Assembly (NCBI GenBank): GCA_024401365.1
Contig: JAKSLE010000028.1
Span: 1 to 32,993, forward strand
Direction of reading: 5' to 3'
Length of the DNA: 32,993 nt
Origin: Bacteroidales bacterium
GTDB taxonomy: Bacteria; Bacteroidota; Bacteroidia; Bacteroidales; Marinilabiliaceae
Part shown: piece after piece, positions 1-7,407 of the stretch
How positions within the stretch are numbered: the first letter of the stretch is position 1
Layout: the number at the start of each line of letters is the position of its first letter
Position numbers and translations under genes: made by a program
The notes under the pieces: model-generated
The model's database searches: none
The model's input: the letters and a program-made list of their open reading frames with translations, nothing else
Told to the model about the DNA's origin: nothing

Positions 1-586
1 CGAATTTCTTCAATTTATTGTATAAGGTTTGGCGAGATATATCCAGTCGCTCAGCCGCCTTTACGAGATTGCCATTCTCCTGATTGACAACCTCCAGTAT
101 ATGCTTCCTCTCCATATCCTCGAGAGACAACTGCTGGTCGGCCTCTATTTTATTATGCAATTCAGCAGCTTGGGCGGCAAGAGACGCAGTGCGCTGTTTA
201 GCTCTATGCTTTTCAATGGCACTCTCCAGTTTCTGGATTAAGACCTGATTATCCCAAGGTTTCGTGATAAAATCCTCTGCACCCTGCTGTACGCACTTTA
301 CAGCCAGGTCGATATCTCCGAAAGCCGTAATCAGCACTACGGCAGGAGCGTTGGGAGACTCATTGATGCGGTTGAGCCAGTACAGACCCTCCTCGCCATC
401 GAGTTTACGGGCGTCGAAATTCATATCAAGCAATATGACATCAATATCGTCCGCTTGTAGATGAATAGGTATGACTTTAGGGTTAGGGGTAGTGACAACC
501 GTTTTGAACACACCATTAAGAACAAGTTTCAACGTGCGGAGTACAGACTGGTTGTCATCTATTATCAATATCTTGTATGGGTTCAT
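1..586 (-). CDS. Response regulator: receiver domain joined directly to a Fis-type HTH (partial, 3' end outside window)
   Basis: Read on the minus strand from an ATG at 586, the frame stays open for 195 codons to the window edge. Residues 1-120 form a receiver domain: acidic pair D10/D11, phosphoacceptor D54 in LLDMN, T87 and K109 in TKPW. The insert after D54 ending in GEEGLYWL resembles receivers of Bacteroidota NtrC-type regulators. A short Ala/Gln-rich helical linker (about 125-150) leads straight into a Fis-type helix-turn-helix (about 155-195, LVKAAERLDISRQTLYNKL). The roughly 240-residue sigma-54 AAA+ domain that sits between these parts in NtrC is absent. The layout is like ActR/RegA/PrrA, so it probably binds DNA without activating sigma-54 polymerase directly. 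The cognate kinase is not in view; it may lie beyond the left edge. The fold call is firm; targets are unknown. Confidence 0.88.
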   Translation of the reverse strand, partial: MNPYKILIIDDNQSVLRTLKLVLNGVFKTVVTTPNPKVIPIHLQADDIDVILLDMNFDARKLDGEEGLYWLNRINESPNAPAVVLITAFGDIDLAVKCVQQGAEDFITKPWDNQVLIQKLESAIEKHRAKQRTASLAAQAAELHNKIEADQQLSLEDMERKHILEVVNQENGNLVKAAERLDISRQTLYNKLKKF

Positions 587-614
587 GGAGAAACTAATAA
601 GTCTTAACCTAAAG

Positions 615-622
615 CAAAGGTA
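615..622 (-). promoter_or_regulatory. Candidate -7 box for the receiver-Fis gene
   Basis: On the minus strand this reads TACCTTTG, a match to the Bacteroidota -7 consensus TAnnTTTG, 28 bp upstream of the ATG. The -33 element is poor (a TTGC about 21 bp upstream). The box lies inside the hairpin of repeat copy A. Confidence 0.45.
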
Positions 623-655
623 TAAACAAATACCTTGTTGGTCGCAATTTTTTTG
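617..655 (+). repeat. Intergenic repeat, copy A (hairpin plus conserved tail)
   Basis: A 7-bp inverted repeat (AAGGTAT at 617-623, ATACCTT at 630-636) is followed by the tail GTTGGTCGCAATTTTTTTG (637-655). The tail recurs, nearly unchanged and in the same orientation, at 14085, 32101 and 32191. The rest of the 587-798 spacer is AT-rich and shows no gene. Confidence 0.6.
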
Positions 656-748
656 TATTGACATAAACTTTAGTTGGTATTTGCAGGGCACAAAACAGTT
701 GGCGGAAAAAGTTGATATGTAAAAAAATCAAAAAAATCATCATCAGCT

Positions 749-779
749 ATTGTACATTAAAATATTAGTAGTACTTTTG
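749..779 (+). promoter_or_regulatory. Promoter of the tRNA-Arg gene
   Basis: ATTG (749-752), a 19-bp gap, then TACTTTTG (772-779) fits the Bacteroidota -33/-7 pattern and ends 19 bp before the tRNA. Confidence 0.6.
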
Positions 780-798
780 CATCGTCAACGACAAAGAT

Positions 799-871
799 GA
801 TACCGTAGCACAATGGATAATGCCTCTGGTTACGGCCCAGAAGATTGGGAGTTCGACCCTCTCCGGTATCA
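799..871 (+). tRNA. tRNA-Arg (anticodon ACG)
   Basis: A 73-nt cloverleaf. The acceptor arms GATACCG (799-805) and CGGTATC (864-870) pair over 7 bp, with discriminator A871. The D stem is GCA/TGC. The anticodon stem TCTGG/CCAGA carries loop TTACGGC with anticodon ACG, which becomes ICG and reads CGU, CGC and CGA. The T stem GGGAG/CTCTC closes a TTCGACC loop. CCA is not encoded. Confidence 0.96.
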
Positions 872-876
872 CGAAG

Positions 877-913
877 AATCCTGATAAGAAAAATTCTTAT
901 CAGGATTTTTTTG
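877..913 (+). terminator. Rho-independent terminator after tRNA-Arg
   Basis: A perfect 14-bp stem (877-890 with 894-907), AAA loop and a T run. Its T tract overlaps the -33 box of the next promoter. Confidence 0.92.
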
Positions 914-941
914 TTTTTGGTGTGTTTTTTGTATATGTTTG
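910..941 (+). promoter_or_regulatory. Promoter of the NlpC/P60 lipoprotein gene
   Basis: TTTG (910-913), a 20-bp gap, then TATGTTTG (934-941): a full match to the Bacteroidota consensus, 40 bp upstream of the start codon. Confidence 0.6.
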
Positions 942-981
942 TGAACCTAATTATATAACTATATACTATTGACGAGTAGCT

Positions 982-1620
982 ATGAAGCAAATTATCAAGA
1001 TAGTTTCGTTGTTGTTGCTAGCTGTGGTGTTGGTTTCGTGTGGATCGAAGAAGAAAGTAGCATCATCGGGAACTGTAACGCTAGAGCAGCTTAAGGAATA
1101 CAAAGAGACCGGCAAGTTGACTGTGAACAAAGGCAAGAGTAGTTCGACGAGCAACACTAAGACAACAGCAAACAGCAAGCCAGTATCTACAGCAGAGGCG
1201 CAAGCTGCGTCGAGGAAGTTGGGTGTGACCATTGTTACATCTGACAATAAGAAATTGTACACTGAAGTCGCATCGTGGTTGGGAACTCCATACAGATCGG
1301 GAGGAACATCGAAGAGCGGTGCGGACTGTTCGGGTTTTGTTTATATGGTATATCAAGCCGTATATGGCATGACGTTGTCTAGGCAAAGTAGTGCGATGCT
1401 GACCAATAACTGCAGGAAGGTATCGAAATCGGAGCTTAAGGAAGGGGATTTGGTATTTTTCAGGACAGATGGCAAGCAGACATCGACGCCAAATCATGTA
1501 GGGTTATACTTAAAAGACGGCAAATTTGCGCATGCTTCGACTTCCAAGGGGGTAGTTGTCTCGGAGCTATCGCAAAGCTATTATGTTAAATCCTTCCTTA
1601 CTGGAGGCAGGGTGCGGTAA
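982..1620 (+). CDS. NlpC/P60 cysteine peptidase lipoprotein (cell-wall hydrolase)
   Basis: This 212-residue protein has a lipoprotein signal: Lys-rich start, hydrophobic run, then a VSCG lipobox with lipidation at C20. A charged low-complexity Ser/Thr linker follows (about 25-80). The C-terminal half is an NlpC/P60 domain with nucleophile C116 in ADCSGF, H172 in NHVGLY and H184 as the third catalytic position. This family cleaves peptide bonds in the peptidoglycan stem, commonly between D-Glu and meso-diaminopimelate, so the protein probably acts at the wall from the periplasmic face of a membrane. The gene has its own promoter and is followed by its own terminator, so it is likely monocistronic. 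It resembles Spr/MepS of Enterobacteria, but the exact bond cut is inferred only. Confidence 0.93.
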   Translation: MKQIIKIVSLLLLAVVLVSCGSKKKVASSGTVTLEQLKEYKETGKLTVNKGKSSSTSNTKTTANSKPVSTAEAQAASRKLGVTIVTSDNKKLYTEVASWLGTPYRSGGTSKSGADCSGFVYMVYQAVYGMTLSRQSSAMLTNNCRKVSKSELKEGDLVFFRTDGKQTSTPNHVGLYLKDGKFAHASTSKGVVVSELSQSYYVKSFLTGGRVR

Positions 1621-1647
1621 TGACATTTTGACATAACAAAATATATG

Positions 1648-1684
1648 AAACGTGCTATTTTATGACAAAATGGCACGTTTTTCG
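1648..1684 (+). terminator. Rho-independent terminator after the NlpC/P60 gene
   Basis: AACGTGC extended by TATTTT pairs with AAAATGGCACGTT over 13 bp with one G-T pair. The loop is ATGAC and a T run follows. Confidence 0.8.
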
Positions 1685-1730
1685 TTTTGGTACGCATATT
1701 GAAGAGGTGGTAGGCAGAAAAATAAACAAT

Positions 1731-1735
1731 GGAGG
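1731..1735 (+). promoter_or_regulatory. Strong Shine-Dalgarno that fixes the clpB start
   Basis: GGAGG lies 8 bp before the ATG at 1744. Such sites are uncommon in this phylum. An earlier ATG at 1729 meets a stop two codons later, so 1744 is the real start and the missing N-domain is not a start-calling error. Confidence 0.65.
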
Positions 1736-1743
1736 ACTAGAAG

Positions 1744-3882
1744 ATGGAAAACAACAACGGTTCATTCATTTCGAGATTTGCCATAAATCTCAATGAGCGT
1801 GCGAAGTCGGGAAAGCTTGATCCTGTAATTGGTCGTGACGAAGAGATACGAAGAGTGCTCCAAATACTCAGTCGTAGGACTAAGAATAATCCGATACTTA
1901 TAGGCGAGCCTGGAGTTGGCAAGACGGCCATAGCCGAAGGGCTTGCACACAGAATAATACGGGGCGATGTTCCTGAGAACCTCAAAGACAAGCAGATATA
2001 CTCGCTAGATATGGGTGCTCTGATAGCTGGAGCCAAGTATCAAGGAGAATTTGAAGAGAGGCTCAAGGGGGTAGTGAAAGAAGTAGTCTCGGCAGATGGG
2101 AGGATTGTGCTCTTTATAGACGAGATACACACGCTAGTAGGTGCTGGTCAGACCTCGGGTGCTATGGATGCGGCCAATATCTTGAAGCCAGCCCTAGCCA
2201 GAGGTGAGTTGAGAGCCATTGGTGCGACTACGCTTGACGAGTATCAGAAATACTTTGAGAAAGACAAGGCGTTAGAGAGGCGATTTCAGACAGTCATGGT
2301 AGATGAGCCATCGGTAGACGATGCCATATCTATATTGAGAGGTATCAAGGAAAAATATGAGACTCACCACAAAGTAAGGATTAAAGACGAAGCCATAATA
2401 GCAGCTGTAACGCTCTCGCACAGATATATTTCGCAAAGATTCCTGCCAGACAAGGCCATAGACCTAGTAGATGAAGCTGCGGCGCACCTGCGTATGGAGA
2501 TGAACTCCGTGCCAGAAGAGATAGACGACTTAGACCGTAAGCTCAAGCAATTAGAGATAGAGAGAGAAGCTATACGCAGAGAAGGCGACAAGGCTAAGAT
2601 TGCCGAACTTGATAAAGAGATCAATGCTGTCAAGGAGGAAAACAAGGCGTTGCGTGCAAAGTGGAATGTACAAAAGAATATTGTAGACGGTATACAGCAA
2701 GAGAAGGCCAATATAGAAAAGCTTAAGTTTGAAGCAGATACGGCAGAGCGAGAAGGCAACTACCAGAGAGTAGCTGAGATACGTTACGGCAGGCTAGTAG
2801 AGGCACAAAAGCATATTGAGACGCTCAATCAGCAGTTGAAAGATGCTCAGGCAAATGGTGCTATTATCAAGGAAGAGATTGATTCAGACGACATTGCAGA
2901 AGTTGTAAGTCGTTGGACCGGCATTCCTGTAAACAAGATGATGGAAAGTGAGAGAAGTAAGCTTCTCCATCTAGAAGAAGAGTTGCACAAGAGGGTAGTA
3001 GGGCAAGACGAAGCCATAAGAGCCGTTTCGGACGCGGTAAGACGATCGCGAGCAGGCTTACAAGATGCGCGTAGGCCTATTGGGTCATTTATCTTTATAG
3101 GTACTACTGGTGTAGGCAAGACAGAGTTGGCCAAGGCGTTAGCTGAGTTTCTCTTTGACGATGAGCAGCAGATGACGCGTATAGACATGAGTGAGTATCA
3201 AGAAAAGCACAGTGTATCGAGACTCATTGGAGCGCCTCCCGGTTATGTTGGCTATGACGAAGGTGGTCAGTTGACAGAAGCTGTACGTCGCAAGCCATAC
3301 TCCGTAGTGTTGCTAGACGAGATAGAGAAAGCCCATCCAGACGTTTTCAATATACTTCTGCAAGTACTTGACGACGGCAGGTTGACAGACAATAAAGGCA
3401 GGACGGTAGACTTCAAGAATACCATTATTATCATGACCTCAAATCTCGGTTCGCACCTTATACAAGAAGAATTTGAGAAGACGGGCAATGAGATAACGCC
3501 AGAATTGATAGAAAACTGCAGGAACAACGTCATGGCACTGTTGAGGCAGACTATCAGGCCAGAATTGCTCAACAGGTTGGACGAAGTAGTAACCTTCACG
3601 CCGCTTGGCAAGGAGAGGATTAAAGAGATTGTGGCGTTGCAATTTGCGTCAGTTCAAGCCATGCTAAAGGGCAATGGGGTAGAGATAGCCATTACGCAAG
3701 CAGCTATAGATTGGTTGGCCGATGCCGGATTTGATGCCATGTATGGAGCGCGACCAGTCAAGAGAGCGTTGCAGTCGTATGTCCTCAATGATCTCTCCAA
3801 GCATATTCTGTCGGGAGACATTGACAAAGACAAGCTCATGACTGTTGATGTAGACGGCGGAAGGTTAGTCTTCAGGAATTAG
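1744..3882 (+). CDS. clpB: ClpB-type disaggregase without the N-terminal domain
   Basis: A Hsp100 AAA+ ATPase that threads aggregated protein through a hexameric pore, normally together with DnaK. The first ATPase module has Walker A GEPGVGKT (54-61) and a FIDEIH Walker B. Then comes a full-length ClpB-type coiled-coil middle domain (about 265-390, rich in Glu, Lys and Arg heptads), which separates it from ClpC and ClpA. The second module has GTTGVGKT (453-460), pore loop GYVGYDEGG and a C-terminal D2-small domain. No IGL/IGF-type ClpP loop was seen. It has 712 residues against about 860 for usual ClpB. The roughly 145-residue Clp_N repeat domain is missing, and the upstream DNA holds a terminator and another gene, so it is not merely cut off. 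It resembles the short ClpB isoform that E. coli makes from an internal start, here as the only product of this locus. A heat-shock element was not found. Confidence 0.93.
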   Translation: MENNNGSFISRFAINLNERAKSGKLDPVIGRDEEIRRVLQILSRRTKNNPILIGEPGVGKTAIAEGLAHRIIRGDVPENLKDKQIYSLDMGALIAGAKYQGEFEERLKGVVKEVVSADGRIVLFIDEIHTLVGAGQTSGAMDAANILKPALARGELRAIGATTLDEYQKYFEKDKALERRFQTVMVDEPSVDDAISILRGIKEKYETHHKVRIKDEAIIAAVTLSHRYISQRFLPDKAIDLVDEAAAHLRMEMNSVPEEIDDLDRKLKQLEIEREAIRREGDKAKIAELDKEINAVKEENKALRAKWNVQKNIVDGIQQEKANIEKLKFEADTAEREGNYQRVAEIRYGRLVEAQKHIETLNQQLKDAQANGAIIKEEIDSDDIAEVVSRWTGIPVNKMMESERSKLLHLEEELHKRVVGQDEAIRAVSDAVRRSRAGLQDARRPIGSFIFIGTTGVGKTELAKALAEFLFDDEQQMTRIDMSEYQEKHSVSRLIGAPPGYVGYDEGGQLTEAVRRKPYSVVLLDEIEKAHPDVFNILLQVLDDGRLTDNKGRTVDFKNTIIIMTSNLGSHLIQEEFEKTGNEITPELIENCRNNVMALLRQTIRPELLNRLDEVVTFTPLGKERIKEIVALQFASVQAMLKGNGVEIAITQAAIDWLADAGFDAMYGARPVKRALQSYVLNDLSKHILSGDIDKDKLMTVDVDGGRLVFRN

Positions 3883-3888
3883 GCTAGT

Positions 3889-3919
3889 TTTGCCAATTCA
3901 ACTAATCTTTGTAATTTTG
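3889..3919 (+). promoter_or_regulatory. Promoter of the DUF445 gene
   Basis: TTTG (3889-3892), a 19-bp gap, then TAATTTTG (3912-3919); 22 bp before the start codon. Confidence 0.6.
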
Positions 3920-3941
3920 CCGCAAATATAGAAACAACAGT

Positions 3942-4838
3942 ATGTCTGCAATTAGCATTATAGTAGCGGTTCTTGTAGGAGCATTTATTGGGTGGATAAC
4001 CAATCACGTTGCTATCAAGATGCTTTTCCGTCCATTGACGGCGAAGCGTATATTTGGCTGGCGAATTCCAGGAACTCCAGGTGTTATACCTCGCAATAGG
4101 GTAGAGTTGGCCCAAGGCATGGCCAATATAGTAGCGCACAAGCTATTGACGCCAGAGACACTTGGCAAGCGTCTTCTCAGTGAGGAGATGATTACGAAGA
4201 TGGAAGGCTTTGTCAACACGCACGTCAAGAAGTTGTACCAGAAGAATCCTACATTAGGGGAATTCATCAACAGCATATTTGGCGAGCAGACGCTGACGGA
4301 AGTTGGAGCTTACTTAAAATCGGACCTTACGGGTGTAGTAGGCACTAGGCTTTCTGATCCTGAGTTGGCGCAGTCGTTGACTGACAAGATTATAGAACAA
4401 GTAACGGTAAAGGTTGACAATCCGCTTATTAAGATGGCCATACCTATGTTTAAGGACACATTAGTAAGCAGTGTAAGTCACTTTTTATCGGAGCAAGGCA
4501 CGCCTATGGTAATGAGTCTAGCTACGGAACAAGGGAAGAACTTCCTTGACATGAAGATGTCGGACGTAATAGACAAGTACAAGTCGCAGGTAGAGAATCT
4601 CATAGAAGGCATGGTAGAGCTCTACAGGAAGATAGTAAAGGAGCAATTGCCAAGGATGCTCAACAATCTAGACATCAGTATGCTAGTCAAGAATGAGGTA
4701 GAGAATATGGACGTCATGAGGCTTGAGGAGATAGTCCTTGAGGTCATGAGGAAGCATTTGAACTTCATTGAATACATAGGAGCTGCATTAGGAGCTATAC
4801 TTGGTCTGATCAACGTATTGGTAGGTCAATTTCTATAG
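3942..4838 (+). CDS. DUF445 family membrane protein
   Basis: This 298-residue protein matches the DUF445 family (YheB-like): an N-terminal hydrophobic segment (about 3-22) containing the conserved GAFIGWITNHVAIKMLF signature, then the conserved RIPGTPGVIPRNR stretch. A long helical, charged central region (about 60-270) follows, and a C-terminal hydrophobic segment (about 277-297) closes it. Both ends therefore sit in the membrane with the middle on one side. The biochemical role of the family is unknown. It has its own promoter just after clpB and is followed by a terminator, so it is likely transcribed alone. The ATG is the first in frame after the promoter. Confidence 0.88.
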   Translation: MSAISIIVAVLVGAFIGWITNHVAIKMLFRPLTAKRIFGWRIPGTPGVIPRNRVELAQGMANIVAHKLLTPETLGKRLLSEEMITKMEGFVNTHVKKLYQKNPTLGEFINSIFGEQTLTEVGAYLKSDLTGVVGTRLSDPELAQSLTDKIIEQVTVKVDNPLIKMAIPMFKDTLVSSVSHFLSEQGTPMVMSLATEQGKNFLDMKMSDVIDKYKSQVENLIEGMVELYRKIVKEQLPRMLNNLDISMLVKNEVENMDVMRLEEIVLEVMRKHLNFIEYIGAALGAILGLINVLVGQFL

Positions 4839-4868
4839 TAATTAGAGCGAATCAATAAAAATTAACAT

Positions 4869-4905
4869 GCCTGGCGTAATAAAATAATACGTCAGGCTTT
4901 GTTGT
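4869..4905 (+). terminator. Rho-independent terminator after the DUF445 gene
   Basis: GCCTGGCGTA (4869-4878) pairs with TACGTCAGGC (4888-4897) with one G-T pair. The T-rich tail also supplies the -33 box of the rplS promoter. Confidence 0.75.
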
Positions 4906-4928
4906 TTTAGATGAAAGTTGTACTTTTG
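4898..4928 (+). promoter_or_regulatory. Promoter of rplS
   Basis: TTTG (4898-4901), a 19-bp gap, then TACTTTTG (4921-4928). Transcription would start near 4935, giving a leader of about 78 nt. Confidence 0.65.
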
Positions 4929-4939
4929 CACCCGAATTG

Positions 4940-4979
4940 CGCAGTCTCTGGCCGAACGTAGGGGTCGGTGAATACTGCG
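4940..4979 (+). promoter_or_regulatory. Structured 5' leader of rplS (candidate L19 autoregulatory RNA)
   Basis: Outer stem CGCAGT (4940-4945) with ACTGCG (4974-4979), an internal bulge, then inner stem GCCGA (4951-4955) with TCGGT (4965-4969) around a 9-nt purine-rich loop. It lies between the promoter and the L19 start codon. L19 leader RNAs are described in other phyla and in Flavobacteria; whether this belongs to one of those families needs a covariance-model search. Confidence 0.5.
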
Positions 4980-5012
4980 TGATAAGTTAAACCATTAAAT
5001 ATTGAATCTAAA

Positions 5013-5360
5013 ATGGATTTGATTAAAGTAGCTGAGGCAGCCTTCAAGACAGGCGTTGAGCTTCCAGCATTTAAGTCAGGCGACACAGTAAGTGTATCTT
5101 ACAAGATTGTCGAGGGTAACAAGGAGCGTATCCAGGTTTTCAAGGGCGTAGTTATCCAAATTAAGGGTGAGGGTGCAAACAAGCGCTTCACAGTTCGCAA
5201 GATGTCTGGTAACGTTGGTGTAGAGCGTATCTTCCCAATGAACTCTCCATTCATCGAGAAGGTAGAGTTGAACCGTCAAGGTAAGGTTCGTCGTTCACGT
5301 CTATTCTACCTCCGTGCTCTTACAGGTAAGAAGGCACGTATCAAGGAGAAGAGAGGTTAA
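5013..5360 (+). CDS. rplS: 50S ribosomal protein L19
   Basis: A 115-residue protein matching bL19 over its whole length: the beta-barrel core with [11 protein letters not shown] and [11 protein letters not shown], the conserved [17 protein letters not shown] region, and the basic end [22 protein letters not shown]19 sits at the 30S-50S interface near bridge B6. The gene is single here, between its own promoter/leader and a strong terminator, and not in the trmD operon found in many other bacteria. Codon use is noticeably more biased (GTT, CGT, AAG) than in its neighbours, as expected for a highly expressed gene. Confidence 0.98.
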   Translation: MDLIKVAEAAFKTGVELPAFKSGDTVSVSYKIVEGNKERIQVFKGVVIQIKGEGANKRFTVRKMSGNVGVERIFPMNSPFIEKVELNRQGKVRRSRLFYLRALTGKKARIKEKRG

Positions 5361-5388
5361 TTCGACTGACTTATCCGTCACAAAACAG

Positions 5389-5427
5389 TGCTCTGAGTAC
5401 TTTTTTAGTACTCAGAGCATTTTTTTT
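5389..5427 (+). terminator. Rho-independent terminator after rplS
   Basis: A perfect 13-bp stem (5389-5401 with 5407-5419) followed by eight T residues. Confidence 0.95.
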
Positions 5428-5436
5428 GCTAAAAAG

Positions 5437-5467
5437 TTTGGTAGAATAAAAAATGTACTTACCTTTG
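5437..5467 (+). promoter_or_regulatory. Promoter of the ABC transporter operon
   Basis: TTTG (5437-5440), a 19-bp gap, then TACCTTTG (5460-5467). The predicted start overlaps the palindrome at 5470-5491. Confidence 0.65.
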
Positions 5468-5469
5468 CA

Positions 5470-5491
5470 GTGTACTACTTAGCTAATACAC
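5470..5491 (+). promoter_or_regulatory. Candidate operator for the YtrA-type GntR regulator
   Basis: A 22-bp imperfect palindrome: half-sites GTGTACTA (5470-5477) and TAATACAC (5484-5491), mirrored except at one position per half. It begins 3 bp after the -7 box, where a bound repressor would block initiation. It resembles the AGTGTA / AACACT inverted repeat I recall for B. subtilis YtrA, with nearly the same spacing. The only GntR gene in the window is the last gene of this operon, which suggests autorepression. Confidence 0.5.
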
Positions 5492-5543
5492 CACTAAGGG
5501 TATAAGATAAGGTACGAAAATCGTTAACTAAATATGAGATGAT

Positions 5544-6386
5544 ATGTTGACAGTAAACAATTTGACATTCTCTTATGGCAAGAAGCCATTGTTTGAGAAT
5601 CTTTCCCTTGAGATTCCAGAGGGTAGTATATGTGGATTGCTTGGCCTCAATGGTGCGGGTAAGTCGACACTTCTATATTTGATGTCGGGACTTCTTTTTC
5701 CACGAGATGGCGAAGTTCTCTTCAACGACGTAGATGTAGCGAAGCGTTTGCCATCTACACTAGGTAATATGTTCATTGTTCCAGAAGAGTTTGAGTTACC
5801 AAGCATGACATTGGCCAATTATATGAAGATCAATGCGCCATTCTATCCAAAGTTTGACTCAGAGAAGCTTCGCAGGTGTTTGGAAGCCTTTGACATGAAG
5901 ATTATGGATGTGAATCTTCAGACGTTATCTATGGGACAGAAGAAGAAAGCGTTTCTTTCGTTTGCGTTGGCTACCAATGTTGATTTATTGATTATGGATG
6001 AGCCTACAAATGGGTTGGATATTCCTAGCAAGAGTCAGTTCAGAAAAGCTGTAGCGCAGTCGATGACAGACAGTCAGACCATATTGATTTCTACGCACCA
6101 GATACGAGACATAGAGTCGATGCTTGACCATTTGATTATGTTGGATCAGAGTGAGGTGTTGCTAGACTGCAGGGTAGCTGATGTCACAGATAAGTTGACA
6201 TTTGCCAACTATCCTATGTCGCAGACACCTACGGATGCGTTGTTTACTCAGCCATCGGCGTTAGGTTGTCAAGCTGTTACTGTCAGAAATGATGATGAAG
6301 AGTCGGGTGAGATTAACGTAGAGATGCTCTTCAATGCAGCCTTGGCGCACAGAGATAAGATACGTTCTCTTTTTGCTAAGAAATAA
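5544..6386 (+). CDS. ABC transporter ATP-binding protein
   Basis: A 280-residue ABC ATPase that would drive the two membrane proteins that follow. Walker A is GLNGAGKST (34-42), the signature LSMGQKKK (128-135), Walker B LLIMDEPT with catalytic E153, and the switch histidine is H185 in STHQ. The Q-loop position reads VPEEF, so Glu seems to stand where Gln is usual; this occurs in other members of this group of exporters. About 75 residues follow the nucleotide-binding core and carry no motif I recognise. It heads a four-gene operon with a YtrA-type regulator, the layout of envelope-stress ABC operons such as B. subtilis ytr. The substrate is unknown. Confidence 0.93.
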   Translation: MLTVNNLTFSYGKKPLFENLSLEIPEGSICGLLGLNGAGKSTLLYLMSGLLFPRDGEVLFNDVDVAKRLPSTLGNMFIVPEEFELPSMTLANYMKINAPFYPKFDSEKLRRCLEAFDMKIMDVNLQTLSMGQKKKAFLSFALATNVDLLIMDEPTNGLDIPSKSQFRKAVAQSMTDSQTILISTHQIRDIESMLDHLIMLDQSEVLLDCRVADVTDKLTFANYPMSQTPTDALFTQPSALGCQAVTVRNDDEESGEINVEMLFNAALAHRDKIRSLFAKK

Positions 6387-6423
6387 GAGACTGGGTTATT
6401 ATTAACTATAAAACGATTACGTT

Positions 6424-7407
6424 ATGTTTTCCTTAAATCGTTTTTGGCAATATTTAAAATCAGATATAATAGAGAACAAGGTAATGTACGTTGCGGCGTT
6501 ATTTGCTTCGTTTGCTGTTATGATTTTGATTGCCGCGTTATTTGTATGGCTACAGACATTTGCCAGTGGCGCGCTAGAACTTAAGAATCTATTTAATTTT
6601 ATTTCGGCGTTTGTATTGCTTTTGACTGTAAGTCTAGCGTTTTGGGATTTGACCAATAAGGGTAGGTTTCTCAATACGGTCAGGAAACCAGCCTCGATGT
6701 TGGAGAAATATTTAGCCAGGGTACTCTTTTTCGTTATACTTTTCCCATTATTGCAGCGAGTATTCTTTATTATAGTTGAGTATTGCAGAGTATTATTCGT
6801 TCCGATTTTTGAGGGAGACTGGTTTATGAGTATTTATGGAATGGGGATGGATGAGAGTATATTGGAATACTTCTTCAACATTAATCTAGCATGGTTTCCT
6901 GCCATGATACTCAGTCTGATGGTAGTTACGCTTGTTCTATATCAGAGTGCGACATTTGGAGGTATAAAGGCATTTTTGCACTTTTTGGGCTCTTTTCTAT
7001 TTGGTATGATGATGTTTGTGTGTCTCATACTATTGTTAGGAGAAGTATCAGATATAGTTATAAATTCCATGCCACAGACAGTAGTTGAAATTCACAGCAG
7101 CGAAGTGCGGGCATTAGAAGTTAGTCTGATATTATCGATACTCGCCATGTTGATGTCGTCTATAGTTTGCATAAAATCGACAGTAAGCAGAATTGTTGGT
7201 GGGCCATACAAGGTAATATGGGGTTATGTAGCACTAGCGGCAGGTCTTGCGTTGGTAATATATGTATACTACAATGTTGTGGGGCTCCTGGCGATAAGAG
7301 AGATTTTCTGGGCTAAGGTAATCGCCTATACATTTGGTATTGTGGATTTTGTTTGGTTGGCGTGGGGCTCATACAGGAACTTTGCCAAGAGACAGTTGAA
7401 TGACTAA
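6424..7407 (+). CDS. ABC-2-like membrane subunit, first of two
   Basis: A 327-residue polytopic protein with about seven hydrophobic segments (around 20-45, 58-78, 98-120, 158-178, 185-208, 235-250, 270-315). The stretch KPASMLEKYLARVL after the second segment matches a motif common in Bacteroidota ABC-2-like permeases (P-A-S-x-x-E-K-Y/F). It lies 37 bp after the ATPase gene and overlaps the next gene by 8 bp, so the two membrane proteins are probably translationally coupled and form a heterodimeric channel. No substrate-binding or peptidase domain is present. Confidence 0.78.
   Translation: MFSLNRFWQYLKSDIIENKVMYVAALFASFAVMILIAALFVWLQTFASGALELKNLFNFISAFVLLLTVSLAFWDLTNKGRFLNTVRKPASMLEKYLARVLFFVILFPLLQRVFFIIVEYCRVLFVPIFEGDWFMSIYGMGMDESILEYFFNINLAWFPAMILSLMVVTLVLYQSATFGGIKAFLHFLGSFLFGMMMFVCLILLLGEVSDIVINSMPQTVVEIHSSEVRALEVSLILSILAMLMSSIVCIKSTVSRIVGGPYKVIWGYVALAAGLALVIYVYYNVVGLLAIREIFWAKVIAYTFGIVDFVWLAWGSYRNFAKRQLND

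Noticed and set aside
799-871. tRNA-Arg as an integration attachment site
   Set aside because: No integrase and no repeated tRNA 3' end was seen nearby; the tRNA is followed at once by its terminator.
757-990. 77-codon minus-strand frame
   Set aside because: It runs across the tRNA-Arg gene and its terminator; the peptide is the usual translation artefact of a tRNA.
966-1497. 98- and 138-codon minus-strand frames
   Set aside because: Antisense to the NlpC/P60 gene, whose catalytic residues are all present.
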